Below are positions 1 through 7,094 of a DNA stretch of 39,943 nucleotides, in pieces (within the stretch, counting starts at the first letter, position 1; every line of letters begins with the position of its first letter). The stretch covers positions 1 to 39,943 of the forward strand of contig JACPZP010000004.1 of NCBI GenBank assembly GCA_016195405.1, in the 5' to 3' direction. The position numbers and the translations under genes were made by a program. Origin of the DNA: Planctomycetota bacterium (lineage in GTDB: Bacteria; Planctomycetota; Planctomycetia; Gemmatales; Gemmataceae). The notes beneath the pieces were generated by a model. That model did no database searches and was not told the DNA's origin. It worked only from the letters and a program-made list of their open reading frames with translations.

Positions 1-792
1 GCGCAACCGAAAGGAGCCGACACCATTCAACCAACCCAAACCGAAGCCACCCCCTGCAGACGCAGCGGAGCGCGGAACCTACGCTCTGGGGAAAGCCAGA
101 ACCAACGAATAAAAAGGCCCGAACCTTCGCTTATTCAAGGCCTAGTTCATCAAATCGCCAAGCAGAAACGAAGCCCTGGAGGCCAGCTGGATGAAAGAGA
201 CGTTCGCAAGGCGTTGCTTTACCTAGGGTGGCAAGCCTACGACTTTGCCAGCAACTGCATCCAGGCTCAGATGCGAACCTTCCAAAACGCCATAGCCGAT
301 CAGCTGAGCGACCGCGAGCGGCTGCACTTTGAGCACGTGCATCTGCGACAGTCGTACCTGGGTAACTTGCCGCTAGTGCTGTTAGTCGAGCGTTTCAGCT
401 TTCTGCAGGGGCTGCTGTGGGAGTTTTGGGACAAACTTCCGAATTTAGACCTCGTCCCCGTGCTCCACCGTTTGCTCGACTATTACGTCGACCTAGCCGT
501 TCGCCGTCGCGAAGCCGATCGTCGGATTAAGAGCGCCCGCCCTATGATGTTTCACGACGAGCTATACGAGCCGCAGGTCCAAAACGACCTCTTTCAGGAA
601 ATTGCTGCGGAAATCCGAGAAATCGGCAAAGTTGATTGTGGCTGCCCGCGGCCGGATTGGGTGGCCGAGCTGAAGGGAAAGCCTGGGCCCAAGATCCGCA
701 TCATACACCGCTGCATGGGTTGTTGTGAATCTGAATTCGAATCGATTTTGACCCGCGAGGAGTTTGCCGATCTGGGACGGTCAATCGGATAG
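1..792 (+). CDS. Unrecognised cys-containing protein, open at the window's left edge
   Basis: The frame is open from the first base to a TAG at 790-792, with no in-frame ATG before the TTG at 214, so the true start is probably outside the window. I do not recognise the family. The visible part is mostly helical, with a charged middle (residues RRREADRRI). A Cys cluster near the C terminus (DCGCP, then about 30 residues later CMGCC) could bind a metal. The far N-terminal part is polar and low in complexity, so coding there is less certain. It lies inside the predicted integrated element, upstream of the excisionase-like gene, so it is probably cargo. No function is proposed. Confidence 0.5.
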   Translation, partial: AQPKGADTIQPTQTEATPCRRSGARNLRSGESQNQRIKRPEPSLIQGLVHQIAKQKRSPGGQLDERDVRKALLYLGWQAYDFASNCIQAQMRTFQNAIADQLSDRERLHFEHVHLRQSYLGNLPLVLLVERFSFLQGLLWEFWDKLPNLDLVPVLHRLLDYYVDLAVRRREADRRIKSARPMMFHDELYEPQVQNDLFQEIAAEIREIGKVDCGCPRPDWVAELKGKPGPKIRIIHRCMGCCESEFESILTREEFADLGRSIG

Positions 793-1006
793 AGGATTGC
801 TCCCCCTCACGCACCCCGGGCTTCATGAACGTGCGAAAGCCGTCAATCTTGCCGGCGCGGATCGCTTTGACGCCGTTGACGGTGCAAAAGTAGCAGCGGC
901 AATTCTTCTCGCATTTCCGTCCTCTCTTCAAAACGTTGCCGTCGCGCTCAGGCCGCTCGGGCACTGACTTTTCCAAATCTTCCATGCTCTCGGCCTCAGT
1001 CAACAT
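701..1006 (-). CDS. Possible small cys-rich protein
   Basis: This is a 101-residue frame opening with ATG after an AGG-containing leader about 4 bases upstream. It has a basic Cys-rich core (KCEKNCRCYFC) followed by a V-K-A-I-R-A-G-K-like helix. The last third is antisense to the end of the preceding plus-strand gene (about 90 bp), which lowers confidence. No family is recognised. It lies inside the putative integrated element, where small unannotated genes are common. It could equally be a chance frame in GC-rich DNA. Confidence 0.25.
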   Translation of the reverse strand: MLTEAESMEDLEKSVPERPERDGNVLKRGRKCEKNCRCYFCTVNGVKAIRAGKIDGFRTFMKPGVREGEQSSIRLTVPDRQTPRGSKSIRIQIHNNPCSGV

Positions 1007-1168
1007 AACACCTGGCTTTCATTTTTGCTCCGACTGAACCGGCTCGAAAGTGCGCCAACCAAATGAGAGTTCTGCAACATTCTTCGTGCGGCGTTCCCGT
1101 GGAGGGTGAAGGCATCAGAAACGTCCGCGCTAGCTTGGGTCGCGGACTACCCCGGCGGAAGCGGTACC

Positions 1169-1564
1169 ATGGGAACAAGCCACGATAATTCATCAAACGG
1201 ACAGGCGCCGAATGAGCGGGCTCAGGGGAAATCCTCTGCGGCGGTCGACATTGTAAAGCGCCTGGATCTGCCCGACGAAGTCACCACCCAGGAGGCTGCT
1301 GAAATCCTGGGCTGCTGCAAACACACAATCCTGCAATATTTGGTTGAAGGGTTGCTAGAGTGGAGGAATATGGCTCCGCCTTCCAGGCAGCGCCCCGTTT
1401 ATCGCCTCACCTTGCGCAGCGTCTTGGAACTCCGGCTCGCTTACCAGCGCGGCAGCCCGCATGCTCCCCGACTGCTAATACCAAGCATACGCCGCAAGCG
1501 ATCCGTTCCTTCGTCCGATTACCGGCCAAAGCATCTGCGAAGAAAGCAACGCGACTCTGTCTGA
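1169..1564 (+). CDS. Excisionase-like helix-turn-helix DNA-binding protein
   Basis: A small DNA-binding protein of 131 residues. The central segment, starting TTQEAAEILGCCKHTIL and followed by a VYRLTLRSVLELR stretch, fits the MerR/excisionase helix-turn-helix (HTH_17-like) layout: recognition helix, a small wing, then a further helix. The C-terminal tail is strongly basic (IRRKRS, HLRRKQR). ATG 1169 is chosen over the upstream GTG at 1106 because a GGAAG element lies just ahead of it and the extra 21 residues look non-coding. It faces the integrase gene convergently, 81 bp apart. By context it is probably the recombination directionality factor or a regulator of the element. The role is inferred, while the fold assignment is fairly secure. 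Confidence 0.65.
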   Translation: MGTSHDNSSNGQAPNERAQGKSSAAVDIVKRLDLPDEVTTQEAAEILGCCKHTILQYLVEGLLEWRNMAPPSRQRPVYRLTLRSVLELRLAYQRGSPHAPRLLIPSIRRKRSVPSSDYRPKHLRRKQRDSV

Positions 1565-1645
1565 GCCGCGGAAATCAACTATTGCCGTCGGCATCGTCAC
1601 GTTCTTTAGACCGCTCGCCATCGGTATTGCCTTCTGCTCATCCAC

Positions 1646-2824
1646 TCACCCGGCCTTCTTCCGTGCCCGATCGAGACGGCGTTGCGCATCTTCCAAGTGG
1701 GTCCCACGCAGATGGCCGTAGGTCTTCTCAATCATTTGCACGCTCGTGCCGGCCATCTTGGCCGTGGTGAAGACGTCGACGCCCGCCATGAGGGCTTCGC
1801 TGATCCATAAATGCCGGAAGTCGTAAATCGTTATGTGCTCGCGCACCCCAGCCAGCTCGCGAACCTTGCGAAAGCGCTCGTCAAGCGTGTCCTTGTCCCA
1901 GGGGCGGCCGTTGCCCTTGGTGAACAGGTGGTCGTCCGGCTGGCTGCCATGGGCTTGTCGGCAGAGGATGGAGAAGGCCTCCTCGTTGAGGGTGATCACG
2001 CGTGTCTCGGCGACCCTCATAGTCCGTGTGCGCTTGTGCCTCTTCAAGACCAACTTTCTGGACCGCACCTGGAAATCCCTGACCGACGCGTCTGCCAATT
2101 CGCTGGTGCGGGCGCCTGTGTGGTAGTAGCAGCGCAGCATGTCGGCAAAACCGGCGTAGGGATTCTCCGGGCCTTGGCGGTATTCTTGGACCTGCCTTCT
2201 ACGGTATTTACCACTCTTTTTGTCGCGGATCTTGCCCAAATCGGCGTCGGCACGCTTGAAGAGCAGGTCGCGTTCCTTTGGGGTGAGCAGGTCCTCTTCC
2301 TGCACGGCCTTGGCAGGAAGCTTAATCTTCTCGACCGTGGTAAAGGGCTGCCAGTCGGGGGGCAGGTGTTTGTATTTGATGGCCCAGTACCAGCACGACT
2401 TGACCGCCGCTAGAGCGTGCTGGACGGTGACGTCGCGCAGGCCATCCTCGTAGAGCGCCTGCTTCCAGGCCAGCAGGTCATCCGCAGTCACCTGAAGGAC
2501 GGCCTGATCACCGACCGGGGCACGGTCCCGGCCTTGGCCGACGGAGAAGTCGCACCATTTGGAGAGCAGGTATTGGCGCTGCTTGAAGAGGTCTTGGCTG
2601 CGGTTGTCTTTGAGCCAGTCGAGATGCAGATCGCAAAGCACTTCGACGGTAATCGCGGCGCGGCGCAGTTTGCTGCGGTCGGCCACGGCTTTGAGGTGGT
2701 CGAGAAAGAGTCTACGGGCGTCGGCGTGTGGAAGCGCGGCGACCTTGCCGAAGTAGGTTTCGGTTCCTCCGGCCTTGGTCATCCAGTAGCCATTTTTTTT
2801 TCGGAGTTTTGCTTGTCGAGCCAT
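1646..2824 (-). CDS. Tyrosine recombinase / integrase
   Basis: A site-specific DNA recombinase of 392 residues, a normal length for phage and island integrases. The N-terminal part matches a core-binding SAM-like domain. The C-terminal catalytic domain shows Arg in HTGARTSEL (about R239), the beta-strand Lys in LVLKRHKR (about K261), box II as YDFRHLWIS (R337, with Tyr in place of the usual first His) and the nucleophile in KTYGHL (about Y369). ATG 2824 is preferred because GGGAGAGAGG sits just upstream. The longer TTG frame at 2893 would overlap the promoter elements. It starts beside tRNA-Pro, its probable attachment target, and converges on the excisionase-like gene. The His-to-Tyr change occurs in some active integrases, so activity remains possible. 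Confidence 0.9.
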   Translation of the reverse strand: MARQAKLRKKNGYWMTKAGGTETYFGKVAALPHADARRLFLDHLKAVADRSKLRRAAITVEVLCDLHLDWLKDNRSQDLFKQRQYLLSKWCDFSVGQGRDRAPVGDQAVLQVTADDLLAWKQALYEDGLRDVTVQHALAAVKSCWYWAIKYKHLPPDWQPFTTVEKIKLPAKAVQEEDLLTPKERDLLFKRADADLGKIRDKKSGKYRRRQVQEYRQGPENPYAGFADMLRCYYHTGARTSELADASVRDFQVRSRKLVLKRHKRTRTMRVAETRVITLNEEAFSILCRQAHGSQPDDHLFTKGNGRPWDKDTLDERFRKVRELAGVREHITIYDFRHLWISEALMAGVDVFTTAKMAGTSVQMIEKTYGHLRGTHLEDAQRRLDRARKKAG

Positions 2825-2869
2825 GGCGCCTCTCTCCCAAAGGGGTATGTCAATGGGGTAAGGAGGCGC

Positions 2870-2898
2870 ATAATAAAAGGGCTGGTGACGCAAGTCAA
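2870..2898 (-). promoter_or_regulatory. Sigma70-type promoter for the integrase
   Basis: On the minus strand TTGACT (2898-2893) is followed after exactly 17 bp by TATTAT (2875-2870). This is close to consensus for a housekeeping sigma factor. Transcription would begin near 2863, about 40 bp ahead of the chosen ATG at 2824. The promoter lies between the tRNA 3' end and the integrase, inside the element, so integration should not separate it from the gene. Confidence 0.6.
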
Positions 2899-2920
2899 TG
2901 CCTCACAAGCCCTTTTGATG

Positions 2921-2995
2921 TCGGGGCGACTGGATTCGAACCAGCGACCTCCTGAACCCCATTCAGGCGCGCTAGCCAAACTGCGCCACGCCCCG
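2921..2995 (-). tRNA. tRNA-Pro (anticodon GGG)
   Basis: Read on the minus strand, the 75 bases fold as a full cloverleaf. The 7-bp acceptor stem CGGGGCG/CGCCCCG has the C1-G72 pair typical of bacterial tRNA-Pro. The D stem is GCGC/GCGC, the anticodon stem CCTGA/TCAGG encloses loop ATGGGGT (anticodon GGG, G37), and the T arm is GCTGG-TTCGAAT-CCAGT with one G-T pair. The discriminator base is A73 at 2921. CCA is not encoded, which fits the CCA-adding-type enzyme gene nearby. It decodes CCC and CCT. It appears intact, as expected when an element integrates at the 3' end and rebuilds the gene. Confidence 0.95.
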
Positions 2996-3180
2996 AGTTG
3001 CTGGGGATTTTCCCGCAGCATCCGTATCCTACTCGAATGGTGCGTTTTTGCAAGACAAACCAAGCGCCCAAAGGCCGCCGCTCGAGCGTTCATGTTCAAA
3101 GTCCGCCCGCCGCATTGACGACTATTCTCCGCCGCCGGACAATGATGCTGGTCCATGCCCTGTTCTCCTATGAGTACCTC

Positions 3181-3747
3181 ATGCGTGTTTCCATTCGCAT
3201 CGTGGCCGGGTCCCTCAAGGGTCGCCGGCTGTCGCTTGACCATAATCCCGATCTTCGACCCACGCCGCAGATGGTGCGCGAGGCTTTTTTCAGCATCCTC
3301 GGCAACGCTGTCCCGGGTCGTCCCTTTGTCGATATCTTCGCGGGCACCGGTGTCGTCGGTCTGGAAGCTCTCAGCCGTGGGGCCGCGCAGACTCTCTTTG
3401 TCGAGCGCGACTTTCGGCTCGCCCAGGACATCGAGAAGCACCTGCGAACCTTTGGACTCGGGAAACAGTCTCGGCTTTATCGCACTGATGCGTATCGCTG
3501 GATTGCGGCTTGGCAAGCTCCCGCGGAGCCGGTAAACGTCTTCCTCAGCCCACCGTTCGCGGACTTGGAGGAGCGCCCAGAGGAGATGGTCAAGGCCCTT
3601 ACGACATTGCAGGAACGGGTTGCCGCCGAATCGGTTGTGGTATTGCAGGGAGAGCGCGCCTCGCCCTTGGAGGACGATCCCGTCATGGTCGGCTGGGAGC
3701 AGCGCCACTATGGACGCAACGTGCTTTTCATCTGGCAAAAGGAATGA
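3181..3747 (+). CDS. rsmD: 16S rRNA (guanine(966)-N2)-methyltransferase RsmD
   Basis: This SAM-dependent enzyme methylates G966 of 16S rRNA during 30S subunit maturation in the cytoplasm. The 188-residue length is normal. The start MRVSIRIVAGSLKGRRL matches the family's usual opening, so ATG 3181 is chosen although no good ribosome binding site precedes it. The SAM-binding loop is VDIFAGTGVVGLEALSRGA, and the catalytic motif is SPPF, where most relatives have DPPY or NPPY. A Ser at that place is tolerated in the wider N-methyltransferase class. It lies between tRNA-Pro and the CCA-adding-type gene on the same strand as the latter. A palindromic repeat separates the two. Confidence 0.9.
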   Translation: MRVSIRIVAGSLKGRRLSLDHNPDLRPTPQMVREAFFSILGNAVPGRPFVDIFAGTGVVGLEALSRGAAQTLFVERDFRLAQDIEKHLRTFGLGKQSRLYRTDAYRWIAAWQAPAEPVNVFLSPPFADLEERPEEMVKALTTLQERVAAESVVVLQGERASPLEDDPVMVGWEQRHYGRNVLFIWQKE

Positions 3748-3767
3748 GTTCAAGAACGCGCTATGAT

Positions 3768-3796
3768 CCCCAGGATTCGCTGCGCTCATCCTAGGG
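3768..3796. repeat. Palindromic intergenic repeat, copy 1
   Basis: CCCCAGGAT (3768-3776), an 11-base loop TCGCTGCGCTC, and ATCCTAGGG (3788-3796) form a 9-bp stem with one mismatch. Copies with perfect stems lie at 18668-18696 and 22284-22312. It sits between rsmD and the nucleotidyltransferase gene, ending about 10 bases before the latter's start. Confidence 0.8.
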
Positions 3797-3806
3797 TTTG
3801 AAGGGC

Positions 3807-5162
3807 ATGAGGTTGGGAATGACCGAGCGTGAGTTTGCCGTTGACGTGGTTCGCCGGCTTCAGGACGCGGGATATGAAGCGTACTGGGCGGGCGGCTGTG
3901 TGCGCGACGAGTTACTGGGCCTGACGCCCAAGGACTATGACGTCGCCACCTCAGCCCGGCCCGATGATGTCCAAAAGCTCTTCCGCCGCACCGTGGCCGT
4001 CGGCGTGAGCTTCGGCGTGGTCGAGGTGTTAGGGCCGCGGGTGGACCAAGAGCAGCTCAAGGTGCAGGTGGCGACGTTTCGCAGCGAGGGGGGCTATTCC
4101 GACGGCCGCCGTCCCGACCACGTCGTATTCTCTTCGGCTCGTGAGGACGCTCTGCGCCGGGATTTCACGGTCAATGGAATGTTCTTTGATCCGGTGCGGA
4201 GTGAGCTGCACGACTTCGTCGGCGGCCAAGCGGACCTGCACGCGCGCGTGCTACGGGCGATCGGCGATCCGATTCAACGCTTTCAAGAGGATAAGTTGCG
4301 CTTGCTGCGTGCGGTGCGCATTGCCACAAGGTTTGAGCTGTCGCTCGAGTCGGCCACGGGAGCCGCCATCAAGGCGATGGCGGCGGGCATCGTCGTCGTC
4401 AGCGCCGAGCGTATCGCGGAGGAATTACGCCAGCTTCTGGTGCATGCGCGTCGCGCTCGCGGCATGACCTTGCTTTTCGATTTGGGTCTGGTGAGGCCGC
4501 TTCTGCCGGAACTGGAGCCGATGAAAGGCTTGCCGCAAGGACCGCCGGACGCGCCGACCGGAGACTTGTGGGATCACGAGATGGCGGTGCTTGATTTCCT
4601 TGGGCCGTACCCGTCCTTTCCCTTGGCGCTGGCGACTCTGCTGCATGATGTGGGCAAGCCACGCACGGTGGGCCGTACGCCGGAGCGCTACACGTTCTAT
4701 TCTCACGAGCATGTCGGCGCCCGTCTGGCGGGGGAGATTTCGCTGCGGTTGAAGCTGTCGAACGCGGAATACGACCGCATTGTTTGGCTGGTCGAGAAGC
4801 ACCAGATTCTCGCCGATGCGAGGAAGATGCGCACCAGCAAGCTCAAGATGCTGCTGGTTCATCAGGGAATCCACGAGCTATTGGCCCTGCACCGTGCCGA
4901 CGCCCTGGCCAGCGGCCGATCGGTCGATCATGTCGAATACTGTGAATTATTGCTCAAAGAATGGACCGAGGCTGACTTAGATCCGCCGCCGTTATTGACC
5001 GGACACGATCTCGCGAAATTGGGATTGGAGCCGGGACCGCAGTTCAAGACGCTGCTCGATGCCGTTCGCGAAGCACAACTTGACGGCACGATCAAGACGC
5101 CGCCGCAGGCGGTGGATTTGGTGAAGCGGCTTAAGGAAGAAATGGAGCATGGACGGCCATAG
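3807..5162 (+). CDS. CCA tRNA nucleotidyltransferase / poly(A) polymerase family
   Basis: A class II nucleotidyltransferase that most likely adds or repairs the 3' CCA end of tRNAs using CTP and ATP. At 451 residues the length fits the HD-containing bacterial branch. The N-terminal catalytic head shows AGGCVRDELLG, the metal-binding DYDVAT and RRDFTVNGMFFDP. An RNA-binding neck (RLLRAVRIATRF) follows. The C-terminal part has an HD-type motif (LLHDVGKP, then SHEHVGA), a phosphohydrolase-like domain found in some family members. ATG 3807 is used, and ATG 3819, with GAGG six bases upstream, is equally possible. The nearby tRNA-Pro lacks an encoded CCA, consistent with a need for this enzyme. A poly(A) polymerase role cannot be excluded from sequence alone. 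Confidence 0.88.
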   Translation: MRLGMTEREFAVDVVRRLQDAGYEAYWAGGCVRDELLGLTPKDYDVATSARPDDVQKLFRRTVAVGVSFGVVEVLGPRVDQEQLKVQVATFRSEGGYSDGRRPDHVVFSSAREDALRRDFTVNGMFFDPVRSELHDFVGGQADLHARVLRAIGDPIQRFQEDKLRLLRAVRIATRFELSLESATGAAIKAMAAGIVVVSAERIAEELRQLLVHARRARGMTLLFDLGLVRPLLPELEPMKGLPQGPPDAPTGDLWDHEMAVLDFLGPYPSFPLALATLLHDVGKPRTVGRTPERYTFYSHEHVGARLAGEISLRLKLSNAEYDRIVWLVEKHQILADARKMRTSKLKMLLVHQGIHELLALHRADALASGRSVDHVEYCELLLKEWTEADLDPPPLLTGHDLAKLGLEPGPQFKTLLDAVREAQLDGTIKTPPQAVDLVKRLKEEMEHGRP

Positions 5163-5175
5163 TGACGAACCATGA

Positions 5176-5218
5176 CATCCTTGCATTTCTGCAGGTAGGC
5201 TACAGAAATACAAGGATG
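5176..5218. terminator. Convergent-gene hairpin, probable bidirectional terminator
   Basis: CATCCTTGCATTTCTG (5176-5191) pairs with CAGAAATACAAGGATG (5203-5218) around an 11-base loop: 16 bp with one mismatch. It lies between the ends of two convergent genes. There is no clear T-tract on either side, so it may instead be an mRNA 3'-end stabiliser or a repeat. Confidence 0.5.
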
Positions 5219-5244
5219 CCTGCAAGCCAATGAATTGCCTTCAC

Positions 5245-6294
5245 TCACGAGCCACCCTTCCACAGCAAGTCTGGATTGAAGTCGTCGTTGTCGAGCCCCA
5301 CCGAGAATTGAATGCGGTCGTGGCAATAGTATTCGACCTCGCGCCCTGTGTCGTCTTGGGAGATGACCAGGAGCGGCATCTGCGTCTCTGGGTCGAAGAA
5401 CCACAGCCGTAGGCCGCCGCGCGGGAACAGCGGATCGATTTTTCGCGGCAGAATTTGCTGCACGGTTTCAAGCTTGTGTTCGAACTCGGGCCTTTGCATG
5501 GGGCCGAGATACTTGGCCGATCCCTGGCTCTTATCGCCTTTGTCGAGAGCCTCCACGAGCCTTCCGAAACGCGCGATGAGCGGACCCAAGCCGGCCTCGG
5601 TGATCGGATAACGGCTCTTGGCGGTCACCAGCGGATTGTCGGGGGCAAACGCCATGCGCTTGCCGGCCGGCATGAAGATGATGTCGCCGGCGGCCAGACG
5701 CACTTGCAGCTTGTTGTCGTATCGGCCCTGAACGTAAACCACTTCACGGCCCTTGCCCTCCGGGCCGAGCCATTTGAGATACACGCTCATGGGTTGTTGC
5801 CGATACTTGAGGATCATCAGTTCCTCCGGCATCCGCTGATCGCCGACCATTTCGCGGCGGCGCAACCGAAGGACATAGGAATCGATGCCGGCGTACCTAC
5901 GGGCGGCCTTGCCGTACAGATCGCGAAACACGGTCCGGGGGTCGGCGCCGGATTCTTGGGCGCCTTGGGTCGCGGCGCTATTTGCCGGCTGCACCGAAGG
6001 CTGCACGGGCAGCGGCGGGACAGGCGCCGGCGGGGCTTCCGGTTCCTGTCGTGCGGTCAACGCAAATGAGTTTGGCTTGTTTTCGGAAGCAACAGGCGTG
6101 GCGCCGGGCGGATCGGTGATTCGCAGGGATGCAGGTTGCTCGGATTTATTGGGCGCTCGCGCATCGGTCGATGGCGTCTTGGTAAGTTCCCTGCCAGGGG
6201 CACGCATCGAAGTCATTTCAGCGCAGCCGAGACTCAGAAATCCGGCGCCCACGAGGAGACATGTACCGCAGCGTGAAACCATGACAGAGTCCAT
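5245..6294 (-). CDS. DUF1571 domain lipoprotein
   Basis: This 349-residue protein is probably anchored to a membrane. It has a hydrophobic N terminus and a lipobox-like LSLGC (Cys24), then a Pro/Ala-rich linker to about residue 120. The C-terminal domain begins near the YAGIDSYVLRLRRRE segment, which I recognise as DUF1571, a family largely seen in planctomycetes. Its fold is thought to resemble outer-membrane lipoprotein-sorting proteins, but its function is unknown. It includes WFFDPETQMPLLV and a REVEYYCHDRIQF strand pair. ATG 6294 gives a good export signal, and ATG 6282 is an alternative. It is convergent with the nucleotidyltransferase gene and separated by a hairpin. 178 bp divide it from the next minus-strand gene. 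Confidence 0.75.
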   Translation of the reverse strand: MDSVMVSRCGTCLLVGAGFLSLGCAEMTSMRAPGRELTKTPSTDARAPNKSEQPASLRITDPPGATPVASENKPNSFALTARQEPEAPPAPVPPLPVQPSVQPANSAATQGAQESGADPRTVFRDLYGKAARRYAGIDSYVLRLRRREMVGDQRMPEELMILKYRQQPMSVYLKWLGPEGKGREVVYVQGRYDNKLQVRLAAGDIIFMPAGKRMAFAPDNPLVTAKSRYPITEAGLGPLIARFGRLVEALDKGDKSQGSAKYLGPMQRPEFEHKLETVQQILPRKIDPLFPRGGLRLWFFDPETQMPLLVISQDDTGREVEYYCHDRIQFSVGLDNDDFNPDLLWKGGS

Positions 6295-6472
6295 TCTGAG
6301 TGGCTCAAACGTGCCGGCAAGTTGCCGCCCAACCGGACGGGGAAGAATAGCTTAAGTGGACGGCAAAAGAAAGACAGAAAAGAACCGCAAGCACGCAGGT
6401 TCTCCACATTCTCAGGTTTCCCGCCGTTGGCTGATTCGCCCGGATGAGAACAGGTCTTCCGGAAGCGACGCC

Positions 6473-6784
6473 TCAGGGTTCGTCCTTCAAGACGACCTCA
6501 TAGTGCCGCACGCGGTCATCGAACTCCGTAAGCAAAGCCGCTGCCTCTTCGGCCACGACGGCCTGTTCCACATCGGCGCCGGCAAAACGGCGAATCGCAT
6601 CCAGTGAGCGCCAGTAAGTGACGACCATGACCTTGATGGTCTCCTTGTCTTCTCGCTCCATGAGCGTCGCGCCGGCATATCCTTCGACGTATCGCAATTT
6701 CGGCAGTACATGGGTTTTCAAATGGTCTGCATAGGCGGGCGCATTCGAAGGAGTCGTTCGTGCTGACCAGATCCGGGCGATCAC
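6473..6784 (-). CDS. ABM-fold (antibiotic biosynthesis monooxygenase-like) protein
   Basis: A small protein of 103 residues with the ferredoxin-like alpha/beta layout of the ABM superfamily. It opens MIARIWSARTTPSNAPAYADH, followed by LRYVEGYAGATLM, VTYWRSLDAIRRFAG and a C-terminal HYEVVL strand. These are the usual landmarks of the dimeric alpha-beta barrel. Members range from quinol monooxygenases to proteins with no catalytic role, so substrate and activity are unknown. Its start is a GTG one base after the stop of the YCII gene, indicating translational coupling and a shared transcript with the YCII and amidohydrolase genes. Confidence 0.75.
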   Translation of the reverse strand: MIARIWSARTTPSNAPAYADHLKTHVLPKLRYVEGYAGATLMEREDKETIKVMVVTYWRSLDAIRRFAGADVEQAVVAEEAAALLTEFDDRVRHYEVVLKDEP

Positions 6785-6785
6785 A

Positions 6786-7094
6786 TCAAGCCCCCGTGGC
6801 GCGATTGTCGAAGAGCTCGTTGCCGACCACGACCGTCCAATTTCGGACGTGCCAGCGCGACACGAGCCCGCTCATGACATAGGGATCGTTACGAGCGAAA
6901 TTCTCGGCGACCGAACGGTCGGGCCCCCGAAAAATCAAGAGCGCTCGGTCTACCGGTTCCGCGAATGCCCCACCAAGGAGCAACTCGCCGCGCTCGACGG
7001 CCGCTTGTGCCAGTCGCAAATGAGCTTCGCGAAATTCCGAGCGGCGCGCGACGTAATCGTCGACCACATCATAAAAGAGCGCGAAGTAGCTCAT
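6786..7094 (-). CDS. YCII-related (YciI-like) protein
   Basis: 102 residues with the YCII dimeric alpha/beta barrel pattern: MSYFALFYDVVDDYVARR, then REAHLRLAQAAVERGELLLGGAFAEP and the ARNDPYVMSGLVSRWHVRNW segment. Family members sit beside many enzyme types and a few act as small dehalogenase- or isomerase-like enzymes. The role here is unknown. ATG 7094 is chosen because GGGGAG precedes it and it overlaps the amidohydrolase stop as TGATG. It forms a tight three-gene set with the ABM-fold gene downstream. Confidence 0.8.
   Translation of the reverse strand: MSYFALFYDVVDDYVARRSEFREAHLRLAQAAVERGELLLGGAFAEPVDRALLIFRGPDRSVAENFARNDPYVMSGLVSRWHVRNWTVVVGNELFDNRATGA

Larger units (their letters stand above)
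1..2921. mobile_element. Integrase-proximal end of an integrated element at tRNA-Pro
   Basis: A tyrosine recombinase gene begins about 100 bp beyond the 3' end of an intact tRNA-Pro gene, and a helix-turn-helix excisionase-like gene lies next to it. Integrases of this family commonly recombine within the 3' part of a tRNA gene and sit just inside the resulting junction. The element should therefore run from the tRNA 3' end at about 2921 leftward past the window start. The distal junction, which should carry a second copy of the tRNA 3' end, is not in the window. Whether the element is a phage, plasmid-like island or degraded remnant cannot be told. The 2921 boundary is inferred from the tRNA end. 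Confidence 0.6.

Noticed and set aside
2779..3789. A 336-codon minus-strand frame over rsmD and the tRNA
   Set aside because: It runs antisense to rsmD and crosses the tRNA-Pro gene, and it has no domain or plausible start.
3768..3796. A rho-independent terminator after rsmD
   Set aside because: The hairpin has no T-tract and recurs elsewhere in other contexts, so a dispersed repeat is the better description.
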